From Rattus norvegicus (lineage: Eukaryota; Chordata; Mammalia; Rodentia; Muridae), in assembly GCF_036323735.1 (NCBI RefSeq), contig NW_026947371.1:526501-590500 (forward strand): DNA of 64,000 nucleotides. Reading direction: 5' to 3'. This document shows, one piece after another, positions 25,152 to 38,200 of the stretch. The notes below the pieces were generated by a model. It had not been told where the DNA came from. It did not search any database and was given only the letters and a program-made list of their open reading frames with translations. The position numbers were made by a program, and so were the translations under genes. Positions within the stretch are counted from its first letter, which is position 1. Every line of letters starts with the position of its first letter.

Positions 25152-27259
25152 CCCAGATTATTCTCTGATTGCAATTATGTATATTCAAACCCACACAATA
25201 AAGGTATCATTTCCTAAAGACTCATCGTTTTTGAAGATAAAGTAAAATCAAAAAATCATTGGATATATAAATGATTACTGGTTTACATACATAAATTTAA
25301 AGCCAGGGAACATCTAGATGTCTGCACAACAATGACATGGTCAGAGATGCTGAGCCATGAAAGAGAAGAAGGATCAACCAAACAGGATCATAACCCTTCA
25401 TGCTACATCCTTCAATAATGCAGCTGTTATCTGTAACTTAATAATACCTGTCTCTTTATAGAACATGTTTTCTTAGTGAGAGTATCACTGCATAGACATT
25501 ACATTTCTGTTTTCTTAAAATTGTTCATGATATTCTATCAATCACACTAGTGATTTGAATTTAAAAAAAGAGAAAAAAAGAGGTGTTGTCTTGATATGTA
25601 TTCCAGGGTAACCTGAAATTCCTTATTCCTCTCCCTCAGTCTCTTAAATGTGAGTATTCTAAGAGCAAGACATTGTGCCGAGCTTGATAGAAATTTCTTC
25701 CTATTCTTTCATCTCAGCATCTTAAAAATCTACCAAATTGCCTGTATTTATATACACATAGTATCTATACTGTTCATTCCTCTTTGCTCACTTTTGCATA
25801 GGGCAGCTGCTGTGTTGCTTGGTTACTTACATGGAAAGCTGTTCAATTCCACCACAGCCTGGTCTGTTTTCAGATATCATCCTTCTCTTCTTTCTACAGT
25901 TACATTCTGTTTTTCACACTGTAACTTGTAAAGTAGCTGTTAGCACTTTGTAGGCTTTTCACCTTGTTCAAATTGTAGTCTTATATGGAGACTGAGTATA
26001 GTCTACCATCCTTACCAACCCATGAGCTGTCATGTACTGAGAAGCTCCAGTGTTTAGCTTATTTTGGCTTCTTAGGGATTCTGCCTGTCCCTTCCCGTTA
26101 TATCTTCTGAAGTTCAATCTCATGTCTCTCAAGTATTGGAGATGTGGCTTACTCATTTTTCTCCCAGTCTGATATCTTTTCCCTTTAAATGACATAACCT
26201 TTCCTGTTTTGTAGGGTGTATATGTGTTTGTTGAAGTTTGGGTTTTGTTGCCAAAAAATATTTTTTTCCTGACAAGGGTAGAATTGGAGATACCACAAGC
26301 CTATTAAGTTCTCTCTCTATTCACTTGATATAATGGAATTTCAGAGATATGTGAGTAGATCAGTCGCATGGTTGATCAACAAATCAAATGTGAGTTTCAG
26401 TATTTCCAAATTATAAATACACATGTTACCTATGTTTACAAATTCCATAAAACACACACACACACACGCACACACATATACACACACACATGCACAAACA
26501 CTCACATGTATGCCACATACACATGTGTTCCTATATATTCATGCAGAAACACAGACACAGAGAAACACAATAGAGAAAGAGCACATGAAGATTGTACATG
26601 AATTAAAATGTTAGTATAAACAACAAAGCAGGGTAACAGTATTTGTTTACATACTGTTTCACCATTTGGTCACTTAAAGACGCGACTGAGAAAACAATGT
26701 ATTCCCAATGAGTTTGCTTGTGTGTGAAATAAGTTAATTTCCCAAATCACTCAAGTTGGTCTGGTGTTGAATGCTTGTCAGCTACATGGGTCATGAGCAT
26801 GTGTGCATGTCTACCCACACACATTTCAGATTTACCTTTGTGTTCACTCTGTTTTGGGGAATTCCTCATAATCATTCATAATTTTCGTTTCTATTCACTA
26901 ATTCATCACTAGATTAATTTTCTATTGGGGATACTGAAAAACACAGTTCTCCAAACAACAACAACAAAAAAGCAAAACAATACATAGTCCCTCATGGGGG
27001 CTGGAGACTTAGTCAGGTATACTAGCTTATTACATCTATTAGATTAGATCTGCACCCATTCATGCAAAAGTTATAAAAATCTAAGTGTAGAGAACGAGAC
27101 AGACTTAAAGCTCTGACAATTATAAAGCAGGAGGTCTGTTGTACAGACCTCTCAGTAAACTCTGGTCTTGTATAAAAATTGCTGGAATGCAGAGGATTCT
27201 ATTGTGATGCATTTCACACCTATTTTGATGTACTGTAAATATTTCTCAATATTAAATTA
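24641..27259. other. Unassigned spacer with TG and CA microsatellites
   Basis: Contains (TG)n at 25110-25149 and (CA)n with a variant tail at 26451-26520. A 9-bp perfect inverted repeat with a 3-base loop (gaggtctgt..acagacctc) lies at about 27130-27150. I recognise no gene. Confidence 0.5.
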
Positions 27260-30200
27260 AAACAAACCTCAGCCCACATCCCTGATGCAAGGAGAAATTG
27301 AACAGTACTTCTGGACACTGGGATACAGGAACGGTCAGCCACCGGTACCCACGATTCGGGTCTGTACCAAGGCCTGCACTGAATGGCCAAACAGTTCCCT
27401 GTACGCAAATCCCTTAGTGGAGAGAGCTGGACCCTCAGGAGTGTGGGTAATCCTGAGATGTCAGAGGAGAATACCCAGCTTCCCACCATAAAGACCCAAG
27501 AGGGTTTTGCACAGTGCCAACTTTGCCCATGGAGGGTAAGTACATACAGGAACAGTCAGGGTCATGATCATTTGATTCCTGCCTGTTCCTAGAGCTGGAA
27601 GAAGATCTCCAGGAGTGCCTACACATATGGGAACAGAACACCTGTTCGCAGGAAAGGCTGAAAGAAAACAAGAAAAGAGTTCTACCACAGTGCTGACACA
27701 GAGGGCTACAGCAGGGTCAAGTCACTCACAGAAACAGTAAGGCAAGTGAACACCAAAGACAACCCAATAACTAGGGGCAGGCGAAGAAACCTAACTAACA
27801 AAAACCAATACTACTTGGCATCAGCAGAGCCCAGTTATCCCACCTAAGAAAATACTGGATATTTAAACACACCAGAAAAGCAAGACTTAGATTTACAGTC
27901 ACATTTGTTGACAATGATGGAGGACTTTGAGGGGAACCTAAAGAATCCCCTTAGAAAAATGCAGGAGAACACAAGTGAACAAGTAGAAGCCCTTCAAGAG
28001 GAAAAAAAATCCATGAAAGAATTACAGGAAACATCACCAAACAGGAAGATGACTTGAAAATAGATATAGAAATAATAGAGAAAGTAAATGTTGACAAAGA
28101 TGGAGATAGGAAAACAAAGGAGGAGACAAAGGACCGTAGATACAAGAATCACCAGAAGAATGCAAGATATAGAAAAGAGAATTTCATGGACAGGTGATTC
28201 CATAGAAATCATCCACACAACTGATGAAGATAATGGAAAACAAATGTTCCTGGCCCAAAACATACAGGATATCTAGGATAAAATGAAAGTTCAAACCTGA
28301 GGTTAATAGGTATAGAAGAAAGAGAAGACTCCCAACTTGAAGGGCCAGTAAATATATTCAACTAAATTAAAAAAGAAAAGTTCCCTAACCTAAAGAAAGT
28401 GATGCCCATAAACAAACAAGAAGCCCACAGAACTCCAAATATATTGGAGCAGAAGAGAAATTACTCATATCACATAATAGTCAAAACTCCAAATGTGCAA
28501 AGCAAAGAAAGAATATTAAAAGCAGTAAGGGAAATAGGTCCAAGTGAAATATATAGTCAGATCTATAAGAATTACACCAGACTTCTCACTAGTGACAATG
28601 AAAGTGAGAATATGCTGGACGGATTTCAAATAGACCCTAAGAGAGCACAATTGCCAGACCAGGTTACTGTATCCAGTAAAACTTTCAAGGATCATAGACA
28701 GAGAAACCTAGATATTCCATGACAAAACCAAATTTATGAAATCTCTTTCAGCAAATCTAGGCCTACAAAAGAAAATACATGGAAAACTCCAACACAAGGA
28801 GAGAAAATACATCATACCAAAAACAAGAATATAATTTCCTTGCAATGAAATGAAAAGAGAGACAAAGAAACATAATTCTACCTCTGACTAGGAAAATAAC
28901 TATCTCTCAACATCAATGAACTCAATTCGCCAATGAAAAGACACAGACTCACAGAATGGATACATAAAGAGTAGCGAGCATTTTGCTGTAGACAGGAAAC
29001 ACACTTCAGAGACAAAGACGGATACTACCTCAGAGTACATGACTGGAAAACAAATTTCAAGAAAATTGCCTGAATAAGCAAACTGAAGTTAGATTATAAT
29101 ATCAATTAAAATTGACTTTCAACTAAAAGTCTTTAAGAAAAAGATAAGGAAGGACATGGCTTTCTAAGGAGGAAAAGGAGGATTATGACATCATAGTCAT
29201 CAAAGGAAAAATCCACCAAGATGAACTCTCAACCATATGTATCTATACTCCAAATGAAAGGTGACCTGCATTCATAAAAGAAACCTTACTGAAGTACAAA
29301 GCATACATTGGACTTCTCATGATAGATAACAGTAGGAGATTTCAACACTCCACTCTTATAACTGGAGAGATCATGAAAACAGAAATTGGACAGAGATGTA
29401 GAGAAATTAACAGAAGTTATGAACCAAATTTATTTATCAGATATTTATAGAACATTCCATCCTAAAAATAAAAGGATATACATTATTTTCAGAACCTCAT
29501 TGAACCTTCTCCAAAATTTACCATATAATCAGTCACTAAACAGGCCTCAACATATGCAGGAAGACAGAAATAATCACATGTATTCTATCAGATCACCACA
29601 CACAAAAACTGGTCTTCAACAATAACAATAATGTCAGAAAACTCACGTATATGTGGAAATTGAACAATGCTCTACTTTATGACAACTTGGTCAAGGAAGA
29701 AATAAAGAAAGAATATAAAGACTTCTTAGAACTTAATGAAAATGAAGATACAACAGTCCCAAACATAAGTAACACAATGAAAGCAGTGCTAAGAGGAAAA
29801 CTTATAGCTCTGAATGCTTGGGAGAAGAAATAGGAGAGAGCCTATATCAGCAGGTTGACTACACACCTAAAAGCTCTAGAACAAAAAGAAAAAAGTAAAC
29901 CCAAGATGTGTAGAAGGCAGGAAATAATCAAACTCAGAGCTGAAATGAACCAAGTAGAAACAAAAAGGACTTTAAAAGAATCAACAACACCAGAAGCTGT
30001 TTCTTTGAGATATATAAACCCTTAGACAGACTAACCCGTGGTCACAGAGAATGTATCCAAATTGACTAAATCAGAAATGAAATGGATCCAGAACAAAGAA
30101 TCTGAAGAAATTCCCAAAATCAGGAGATTCCACTATAAAAGTCTATATACAAGAAAACTGAAAAATATGGAGGAAATGGACAATTTTCTAGACAGATACC

Positions 30201-30355
30201 AGATAGCAACGTTAAATCAGGATCAAATAAAGTATCTCAACGCCCCATGAATCCTAAAGAAATAGAAGCAGTTATTAAAGGTCTCCCAAGCAAAAAAAAA
30301 AAAAAAAAAAAAAAAACAAAAAACAAAAAACAAAAAACAAAAAAACAAAACAAAA

Positions 30356-30388
<33 letters not shown>

Positions 30389-30780
30389 AGTTCCAGAAGG
30401 ATTCCGGGCAGAATTTTATTAAACATTCATAGAAGACTTCATACAAATACTGTGCAAACTAGTCCACACAATTGTTAACGGAGCGCTACCAAATTGCTTC
30501 TATGAAGCCACAATTACTCTTATACCTAAACCACACAAAGACCCAACAAAGATAACTTCAGACCAATTTCCTTCATGAATATTGACGCAAAAATACTCAA
30601 TATAATTCTTGCGAACCGAATCTAAAAAACAATCATCCATCTTGATCAGGAATGCAGGGATGTTTTAATATACAGAAAACCATCAATGTTATCTAACATG
30701 TAAACAAACTCAAAGATAAGGACACATGGTCATTTCATTAGATGCTGAGAAAGCATTTGAAAAAATTCAACCACCCTTCA
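27260..30780 (+). mobile_element. L1 retrotransposon, 3'-truncated in the RT region
   Basis: A plus-strand L1. The 5' UTR sequence starts at about 27260. ORF1 remnants run from about 27910 to 28740: the frame at 27916 opens near 'atgatggaggactttgaggg', and the frame at 28399-28722 carries the RNA-binding-domain end ending QVTVSSKTFKDHRQRNLDIP. ORF2 remnants run from about 28900, with endonuclease (ctcaattcgccaatgaaaag), linker frames at 29386-29833 (NKRIYIIFRTSLNLL; WKLNNALLYDNLVKEEIKKE) and the RT start. It stops abruptly at 30780 in the codons for the LDAEKAFEKIQP block, so the catalytic half and 3' UTR are missing. It has many stops and is dead. An unusual A-rich expansion lies inside ORF2 (30291-30386). 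Confidence 0.9.
30291..30386. repeat. A-rich expansion inside L1 ORF2
   Basis: About 96 bp of (A)n with CAAAAAA interruptions, between ggtctcccaagc and ccagttccagaagg. Standard L1 ORF2 has only a short Lys-codon A-run at this position. Confidence 0.95.
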
Positions 30781-30999
30781 GGGTAGGGAGCGGCTCGGTA
30801 AAATAAAGATGGTGCCCACATCCAGTCCTGTCTGGTAATAATCAGTTTATCCCACATGCACAGGCTTGTCCCCTTGCCAGGGCAGCTGTAGAATAATGAG
30901 GTGATCCGTATCCCTCCTGTGGTGAACTCAAAGGAAGATAGTCGACAGGGTTCCCCCTTATTCAGAAAGCTTGGATGATCGCCCCGCTACTATAAGCAG
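30781..30999 (+). promoter_or_regulatory. LTR-like or promoter-like segment upstream of pseudogene copy B
   Basis: It starts exactly where the L1 breaks off. The phrases gggtagggagcggctcgg, aaagatggtgcccacatcc and catgcacaggcttgtcccc resemble the 5' end and U3 of IAP/ERVK-type LTRs, and a TATA-like ctactataagc is at about 30987. It is unusually CpG-rich for this window. It may be a decayed solo LTR that served as 5' flank, or the original promoter. I cannot define both ends or find target duplications. Confidence 0.3.
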
Positions 31000-32293
31000 A
31001 ACTGTCAAGTGAGGCAGCTCCTGACGGCCGGTGCAGTCTCGAGAACCGTCCCTCTCGAGCTTTGCTTGTTTCTCGAGATCAATGTACATTCGAGTTCGGC
31101 CTGCTTCCAGTTCAGGAAGTGTCCATGGTTCTTGGGAGAGAGAGCCATACTCAAAGAGTACAGCTTAACTGATGTTCTCCACGACTCACCATTGGAAAGC
31201 ACATTCACTGCCCCTTCACGGGGTAGTAGGCCATTTGACATTTCTTGTTCAATTTCCTTAATGACTCAATGGGCAAACGTGTGGAGAGGGACCAGCGAGC
31301 CTCATACCGGACTTTACCCTCAGACCATGCACCGCCTATATCCCAGCCGCCACAGCCTGTGAACCCCTTCAGTGCCCTCCAAGATGATTATAACATAGGA
31401 CTCCAATGGTGGAAGCACTTGAAGGGTTCCCAGCCACCGCCGCCTGGACCCCCTTCAGTGTCCACCAACCAGATTGCAACATCCTATCCCAACTGGGGAA
31501 ACACTTGAACAGCAGAAACCCGAGGGACTTTGCACCTCCGGGACATCTTAGAAGGACTCGGCACAAGTTCAGATGCACAAAACCTTATGAAGACCAGAGA
31601 TTAAAAAAACCTGATGCTCGTGTTACAGAAAAGCTACAGAAACTCAAAGATCATATAAAGGCTTCAGTCAATAAGAGGGCCCTAAACCTCAGAAGGGAAC
31701 TGACGGAGTACAAGAAATGGACAGTTCCACTTCCTTTGAGGGTTTCTGAGGGCATGAGTAATCCACTGACCAAGGTTAGCACATCACTGAGTAACCCACT
31801 GGCCAGGGATACCAGAACATCTGCTTTACATCCTGCTACTAGAAAAAGAGTGGCCTCATCTTTAGTGCCCATTCTTGGGAAGATGAAAAAAAAATGGCAG
31901 ATTGTCTACTGGGTTTGAAGAACATGTGGACTATGACGAGTTGGCAGCCAGAGTGCCTGCAACATCTACAAAACACAGTAGTGGAGAGAGCAGTGAAAGT
32001 CTCAAAGAAGATCACACCGTGCCTGGGCCACCATCTGCTGACTCTTCTACTGAAAAACTGGCACAGGTAATTTCCCCACACATTACAGGTTCCCAACATC
32101 CTTCCCTATCTAGACATGGAGAACTTGGATCTCCCATTTTTCCCCAAGATGTTCCTACCCACCCAAGACTTTCCGGAAATAACTAAATGTTTCCAATGTT
32201 CTATAGGTTTTTTCCACATTTGTCAAGGTGTCCAAAATTCCAACCACACATCCTGAACGGAAAATCATATATTCTCCTCTTCCAGAAGGAGTG
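31000..32293 (+). pseudogene. Unrecognised Ser/Thr/Pro-rich pseudogene, 5' part, copy B
   Basis: I do not recognise the gene. Overlapping plus-strand frames at 31009-31362, 31245-31508, 31406-31918 and 31902-32186 look like one coding stretch broken by frameshifts. One shift coincides with a run of nine A at about 31885-31893. In order the peptide has a CpG-rich N-terminal part, a Pro-rich patch (GSQPPPPGPPSVST) after a WW pair, a basic helical patch (EKLQKLKDHIKAS, NLRRELTEYKKW), a repeated SNPL motif (MSNPLTKVSTS, LSNPLARDTRTS) and a Ser/Pro-rich part (SQHPSLSRHGELGSPIFPQD). That last style recurs in the 3' part after the L1 (SLSPQDQPSSPTTED, CPSLYPQGDPGH), which ties the two halves together. 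No intron is evident, so it may be a single-exon gene or a retrocopy. An L1 interrupts it at 32294. Confidence 0.55.
32280..32293. repeat. Likely target-site duplication, L1 3' side
   Basis: ttccagaaggagtg directly precedes the L1 poly-T. The likely partner at 39106-39119 is ttccaaaggaggtt (ttccaaaggagttt at 1483 in copy A). It is imperfect, as expected for an old insertion. Confidence 0.5.
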
Positions 32294-35200
32294 TTTTTTT
32301 TTTCAATCATTATTAACTTGGGAATTATTTACTTGGGACATTTCAAATGTTATTCCCTTTCCAGGTTTCCCCGTTAACATTTTTCTAGTCCCTCCCCCTC
32401 CTCTTCTATAGGGGTGTTCCTCTCCCGATCCTTCCCCACATTACTGCCTTTCTCCCAAAAATGCCATTCACGGGGTGTTCAGTCTTGGGAGGACCAAACA
32501 CTTCCCCTTCCACTGGTGCCCCTAATAGGCAGTGATTGATACGTATGAATTTGTAGTCCAGGGTCAGTTCATGTATAGTTTTTGGGTACTAACTTAGTTT
32601 CTGGAAGTTCTGCTTGGATGGCACTTTTGTTTATATGGGGTCTCAAGCCCCTTCAGCTCTTTCAGGCCTTTCTCTGATTCCTTCACCTGGGATCCCTTTC
32701 TCAGTTCAGTGGTTTGCTGCTGGCATTTGCCTAAGTGTTGCCCATATTCTGGATTTGTCTCTCAGTAGAGATCTACATCTGGTTTCTGTGAGCCTGCACT
32801 TCTGTCCTGCTTCATCCATCTTATCTCGTTTGGTGGTTGTATATGTGTGGGCCCCATTTGAGGCAGGCTCTGAGAGGATGTTCCTTTTGCCTCTGTTCTA
32901 TAATGTGCCACCCTATTCCCTGACAAGGGTATTCTTGTCTCATTTTTAAAGAAAGAGTGAAACATTCACATTTTGGTCATCCTTCTTGACATTCATGTGT
33001 TCTGTGCGTCTAGGGTAATTCGACCATTTCAGCTAATAGCACTTACCAATGAGTGCATACCATGTGTGTTTTTATGTGATTGGGTTACCTCACTCAGGAT
33101 GGTATTTTCCAGTTCCATGCATTTGCCTATAAATTTAGAAGAGTCATTGTTTTTGATAGCTGAATAATATTCCATTGTGTAGATGTACCACATTTTCTGT
33201 ATCCATTACTTTGTTGAAGGAATCTGGGTTCTTTCTTGCCTCTGTCTATTATAAATAAGGCTGCTATGAACATAGTGGAGCACGTGTCTTCGTTATATGT
33301 TGGGACACCTTTTGGGTATATGCCCAAGAGAGGTATAGCTGAGTCCTCAGATAGTTCAATGTCCAATTTTCTAAGGAACCTCCAGATTGATTTGCAGAAT
33401 GGTTGTACCAGTCTGCAATCCCACCAACAATGGATGGGTGTTCCTCTTTCTCTATTTCCTCACCAGCATCTTATATCACCTGGGTTTTCATCTTAGCAAT
33501 TCTGACTGGTATAAGGTGGATTCTCATGGTTGTTTTGATATGCATTTCCCTTTTGACTAAAGATGGTGAAGATTTCTTTAACTGTTTCACTGCCATTCTA
33601 AATTCTTCAGCTGTGATTTCTTTGTTTTGCTCTGAATCGCATTTTTCAATAGGGTTTTTGACTCCCTTTAGTCTAACTTCATGATTTCTTTGTATATTTT
33701 GGATATTAGCCCTCTCTCTGTTGTACGATTGGTAAAGGTCTTTTTCCAATCTGTTGGTTTCCATTTTGTCCTAACAACAGTGTCCTCTTCCGCACAGAAG
33801 CATTGTAGTTTTATGAGATCACATTTGTCTATTCTTGATCTTAGAGCATGAGCCTTTGGTGTTTTGTTAAGGAAATTTTCTCCAGTGCCCATGTGTTCGA
33901 GATGCTTCCCCACTTTTTCTTCTGTTAGTTTGAGTGTATCTGGTTTGATGGGGTGGTCCTTGATCCAATTGGACTTAAGCTTTCTACAGGGCAGTAAGTG
34001 TGGATCAATTTGCGTTCTACATACTGACTCCCAGCTGGACTAGCACCATTTGCTGAAAATGCAATCTTTTTTTCCATTGGATGGCTTTGGCTCCTTTCTC
34101 AAAAATTAAGTGACCATGGGTGTATGGGTTCATTTCTGGGTCTCAAGTTCTATTCATCTGGTCTATCTGCCTGGCTCTGTCTCAATGCCATACAGTCTTT
34201 ATCACTGTTACTCTGTAATACTGCTTGAGTTCAGGGATAGTGATTCCCAAGGAAGTCTTTTATTGTTGAGGACAGTGTTAGCTATTCTGTATTTTTTGTT
34301 ATTCCAGATGAATTTATAAATTGATCAGTCTAACTCCATGAAGAATTGGATTGGAATTTTGATGGGGATTGGAAAGAATCTGTAGATCGCTTTTGGTATA
34401 ATGGCCATTTTTACTGTATTAATCTTGCCAGTCCATGAGCATGGGAGATCTTTCCATCTTCTGAAATCTCCTTCAGTTTCTTCAGAGACTTGAGGTTCTG
34501 CTCATACACATCTTTTACTAACTTGGATCAAGTCACCTGAGATATTTTATATTATTTGGGGCTATTATGAAGGGTGTCATATCCCTAGTTTCTTTCTCCA
34601 CTTGTTTAGCTTTTTTGCAGAGTTTTTTTTTGTTTGTTTGTTTGTTTCTTTTTTATACCCATCCACTTTGCTGAAATTTTTTATCAGGCTTATTAATTCT
34701 CTGGTGGTACTTTTAAGGTCACTAAGTATAGTATCATATCAACTACAAAAAGTGTTATTCTGACTTCTTCCTTTCCGATCTATTTCCCTTTGACCTCCTT
34801 CAGTATCTGCTTGCTGTGGCTAAGATGTCTAGAACTATATTGAATAAGTTGTGAGAGAGTGGGCAGTCTAGTCTAGTTCCTGATTTCAGTGTGATTGCTT
34901 CAAGTTTGTCTCCACTTAGTTTAATATTAGTTACGGATTTGCTGTATATGTTTAGGTATGGGACATAAATTCCTGTCCTTTCCAGGACTTTTATCATCAA
35001 GGGATGTTGAATTTTGTCAAAATCTTTCTCAGCATCTAATGAAAGGATCATGTGGTTTTCATCTTTTTGTTTTTTTATGCAGTGGATTAGGTTGTTGGTT
35101 TTCTGTATATTAAAGCATCCCTGCAAGCATGAGATGAATTCTACTTAATCATAGTGGATTATTGTTTAATGTGTTGTAGGACTAGGTTTGAAAGAATTTC

Positions 35201-38200
35201 TTTGAGTATTTTTGCGTCCATATTGATAAAAGAAATTGGTCTGAAGTTCTCTTTCTTTGTTAGGTCTTTCTGTGTTTTAGTTATAAGAGTAATTGTGCCT
35301 TCATGAAAGCAATTTGGTAGTACTCCATCTGTTACAATTTTTCGGAATAGTTTGGACAGTATTGTTATGAAATTTTCAGTTAATTTTGGATGGATTTCTT
35401 CACTACAACCTTCTGATACTGGACTCTTTTTGGTTTGGAGAGTTTTGATGATGTCTTGTTTTCCTTTGTGAGTTTTGGGTTGTTTAAATGGTTTATCTTT
35501 TCCTGATTTACCATTGGTACATTGTATTTGTCCAGAAAATTTTCCTTTTTTTCCAGATTTTCAAGTTTTACTGAACATAGGCTTCTGTAGTACAATAATA
35601 TTTTTTTTAAATTTACTCTGATTCTGCTGTTTTGTCTCCCTTTTTAATATTTGATTTTCTTAATTTGGACACACTCTCTGTATCCTCTGGCTAGTCTGGT
35701 TATGGGTTAATGTATCCTGTTGATTTTCTCAGAGAGCCAGTTATTGGTTCTGTTGATTCTTTGTATAGTCTCTTTTTTTCTACTTGGTTGATTTCAGCCC
35801 TGTGTTTGATTATTTCCTGCTTTCTACTACTCCTGCATATATCTGCTTCTTTTTGTTCTAGAGGTTTTAGGTGTCTTGTCAAGCTGCTGATGTATGCTCT
35901 CTTTTGTTTCTTTCTGCAGGCACTCAGAGCTATGAGTTTTCGTTTTGCACAGCTTTCTTTGTGTTCCAACAGTTTGGGTATACTGTACCTTCATTTTCAT
36001 TACAATCTAAGAAGTCTTTAATTTCTTCCTTTAAAATTTCCTTGACCAAATTATCATTCAGTAGAGCATTGCTCAACTTCCATGTATGTGTAAGTGTTCC
36101 TTCCTAATTTTTATTGAAGAACAGCGATAGCCCATGGTTGTCTGATAGAGTGCATGTAACTATTTCTATCTTTCTGTATCATTTGAGGACTGCTTTTTGA
36201 CTGATTATATGATCAATGTTGGAGAAAGTGCCATGAGGTGGTGAGAAGAATGTATATTCTTTGTTTTGGATAGATTGTTCTCTAAATATCTGTTAAGTCC
36301 GTTGGGTTTATACCTTCTGGTAGTCTGTCTATGTCTCTGTTTAATTTCTCTTTCTGTGATCTGTCCAGTGGTGAGAATGTGGTGTTGAAATCTCGTACTC
36401 TTATTATTTGCGGTGCCATATGTTCTTTGAACTTTAGTAAGGTTTCTTTTATGTATGCAGGTGCCCTTGTATTTGGAGCATATATATTTATGATTTCGAA
36501 TTATTCTTGGTGGATTTTTCCTTTGGTGAATATGAAGTGTCCTTCCCTATGCTTTTTTATGACTTTTGGTTGAATGTCAATTTTATATGATATTAGAATG
36601 GCTACTTCAGCTTCTTCTTCAGACCATTTCCTTTGAAAGTTTTTTCCAGACTTTTACTCTGAGGTAGTGTCTGTCTTTGTCTCCGAAGTGTGTTTCCTGT
36701 AGTGCAAAACGCTGGCTCCTCATTACATATCCAGTGGGTCAATCTGTGTATTTTGAGTGGGGAATTGAGTCCATTGATGTTGAGGGATATTACGGAATAG
36801 TGACAGTCACTTTCTTTTATTTTCATAATTTGAGGTTAGTTAATGTTTGTGTGCTTCTCTTATCTTTGTTTTGTTCTGAAAATATTAATTTCTTGCTTTA
36901 TCTATAATTTTACTTGCCTCTTTTTTTGGGTTATGCCATTAGTGTCCTGTGTAGGACTGGATATGTAGAAAGATATTCTGCAAATTTGGTTTTGTCATGG
37001 AATATCTTGCTTTCTCCAGTTGACAGTTTTGCTGAATACAGTAGCTTGGAATGGCGTTTTTGTTCTCTTAGTGTCTGTATGACATCTGTCCAGAATCTTC
37101 TGGCTTTCATAGTATCAGGTGAGAATTCTGGTTTAATTCTGATAAGTTTGCCTTTATATGTTACTTGACCTCTTCCCTTACTGCTTTTAATATTTTTATT
37201 TATTTTTTTGATTTTGTTGTTTTGACTATTATGTGATGGGAGGATTTCCTTTTCTGTTCCAATCTATTTGGAGTTCTGTAGGCTTTGTATATGTTTATGG
37301 GTATCTCTTTCTTTAGATTAGGGAAGTTTTATTGTATAATTTTGTTGAAGATATTACTGTCCCTTGATGTTGACAATCTTCTCTCTCTTCTATACCTGTT
37401 ATCCTTAGGTTTGATCTTCTCATCGTGTCCTGGATTTCCTGTATGTATTGGGCTAGCTGCTTTTCCATTTTACATTATCTTTGACAGTTGTGTCAATGAT
37501 TTCAATGGAATCCTCTGCTCCTTAGATTATGTCTTCTATCTCTTTTATCCTGTTGGTGATTTTCACATCTGTGACTCCTGTTCTCTTTCCTAGGTTTTCC
37601 ATTTCCATGGTTGTCTTCCTTGTGCTTTCTTTATTGTTTCTAATTCTATTTTTAACTGCTAGATGGTTTTATTTATTTCCTTCTCCTGTTTTGCTGTTTT
37701 TCCAGAAGTACTTTAAAGTATGTTTGAGTACTCTCTTTCAGGGATTCTACTTGTTTACTTCTGAATTTTCTATTGTCCTGTATATTCTTAAGGGAGTTAT
37801 TTATGACCTTCTTAACATCCTCCATCGTTAAAATAAAATGTGAATTTAAATCTAGATCTTGCTTTTCTGGTGTGTTTAGATATACAGTGTTTGTTTTGAT
37901 GGGAGAATTTGGTTCTGTTGTGCCTAAATAGTCTTGATTTCTGTTGCTTGTGTTCCTGACTAGCCATCAGGTTGTCTCTACATTTAGCATGTCTTGGTCT
38001 TTCTGACAGTGATTGACTGCCCTTTAGGCTCATGTGTCAGGATTTCTGTAGACCTGTTTTCCTGTTTTTTTTTTTAACCTAGTTATGGGAACAGATTATT
38101 CTGCTCTCAGGCATGTAGGTGGTCCTGTCCACTGGCTTTCAACTGTCCCTGTGGGCAGGAACCAGAAGGAAATTACCATACTTCTCCTAGGTCCCTCTGT

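Noticed and set aside
30223..30446. Phe-rich or Lys-rich frames
   Set aside because: They come from the A-rich expansion inside L1 ORF2.
31009..31362. Possible intact small protein of 117 codons
   Set aside because: It runs past the apparent frame of the pseudogene, ends in a stop shared with no homologue, and overlaps another frame that continues the gene better (31245-31508).
32614..32949. A 111-codon plus-strand frame
   Set aside because: It is the antisense of L1 3' UTR and the ORF2 end. The same holds for plus-strand frames across 33236-37831.
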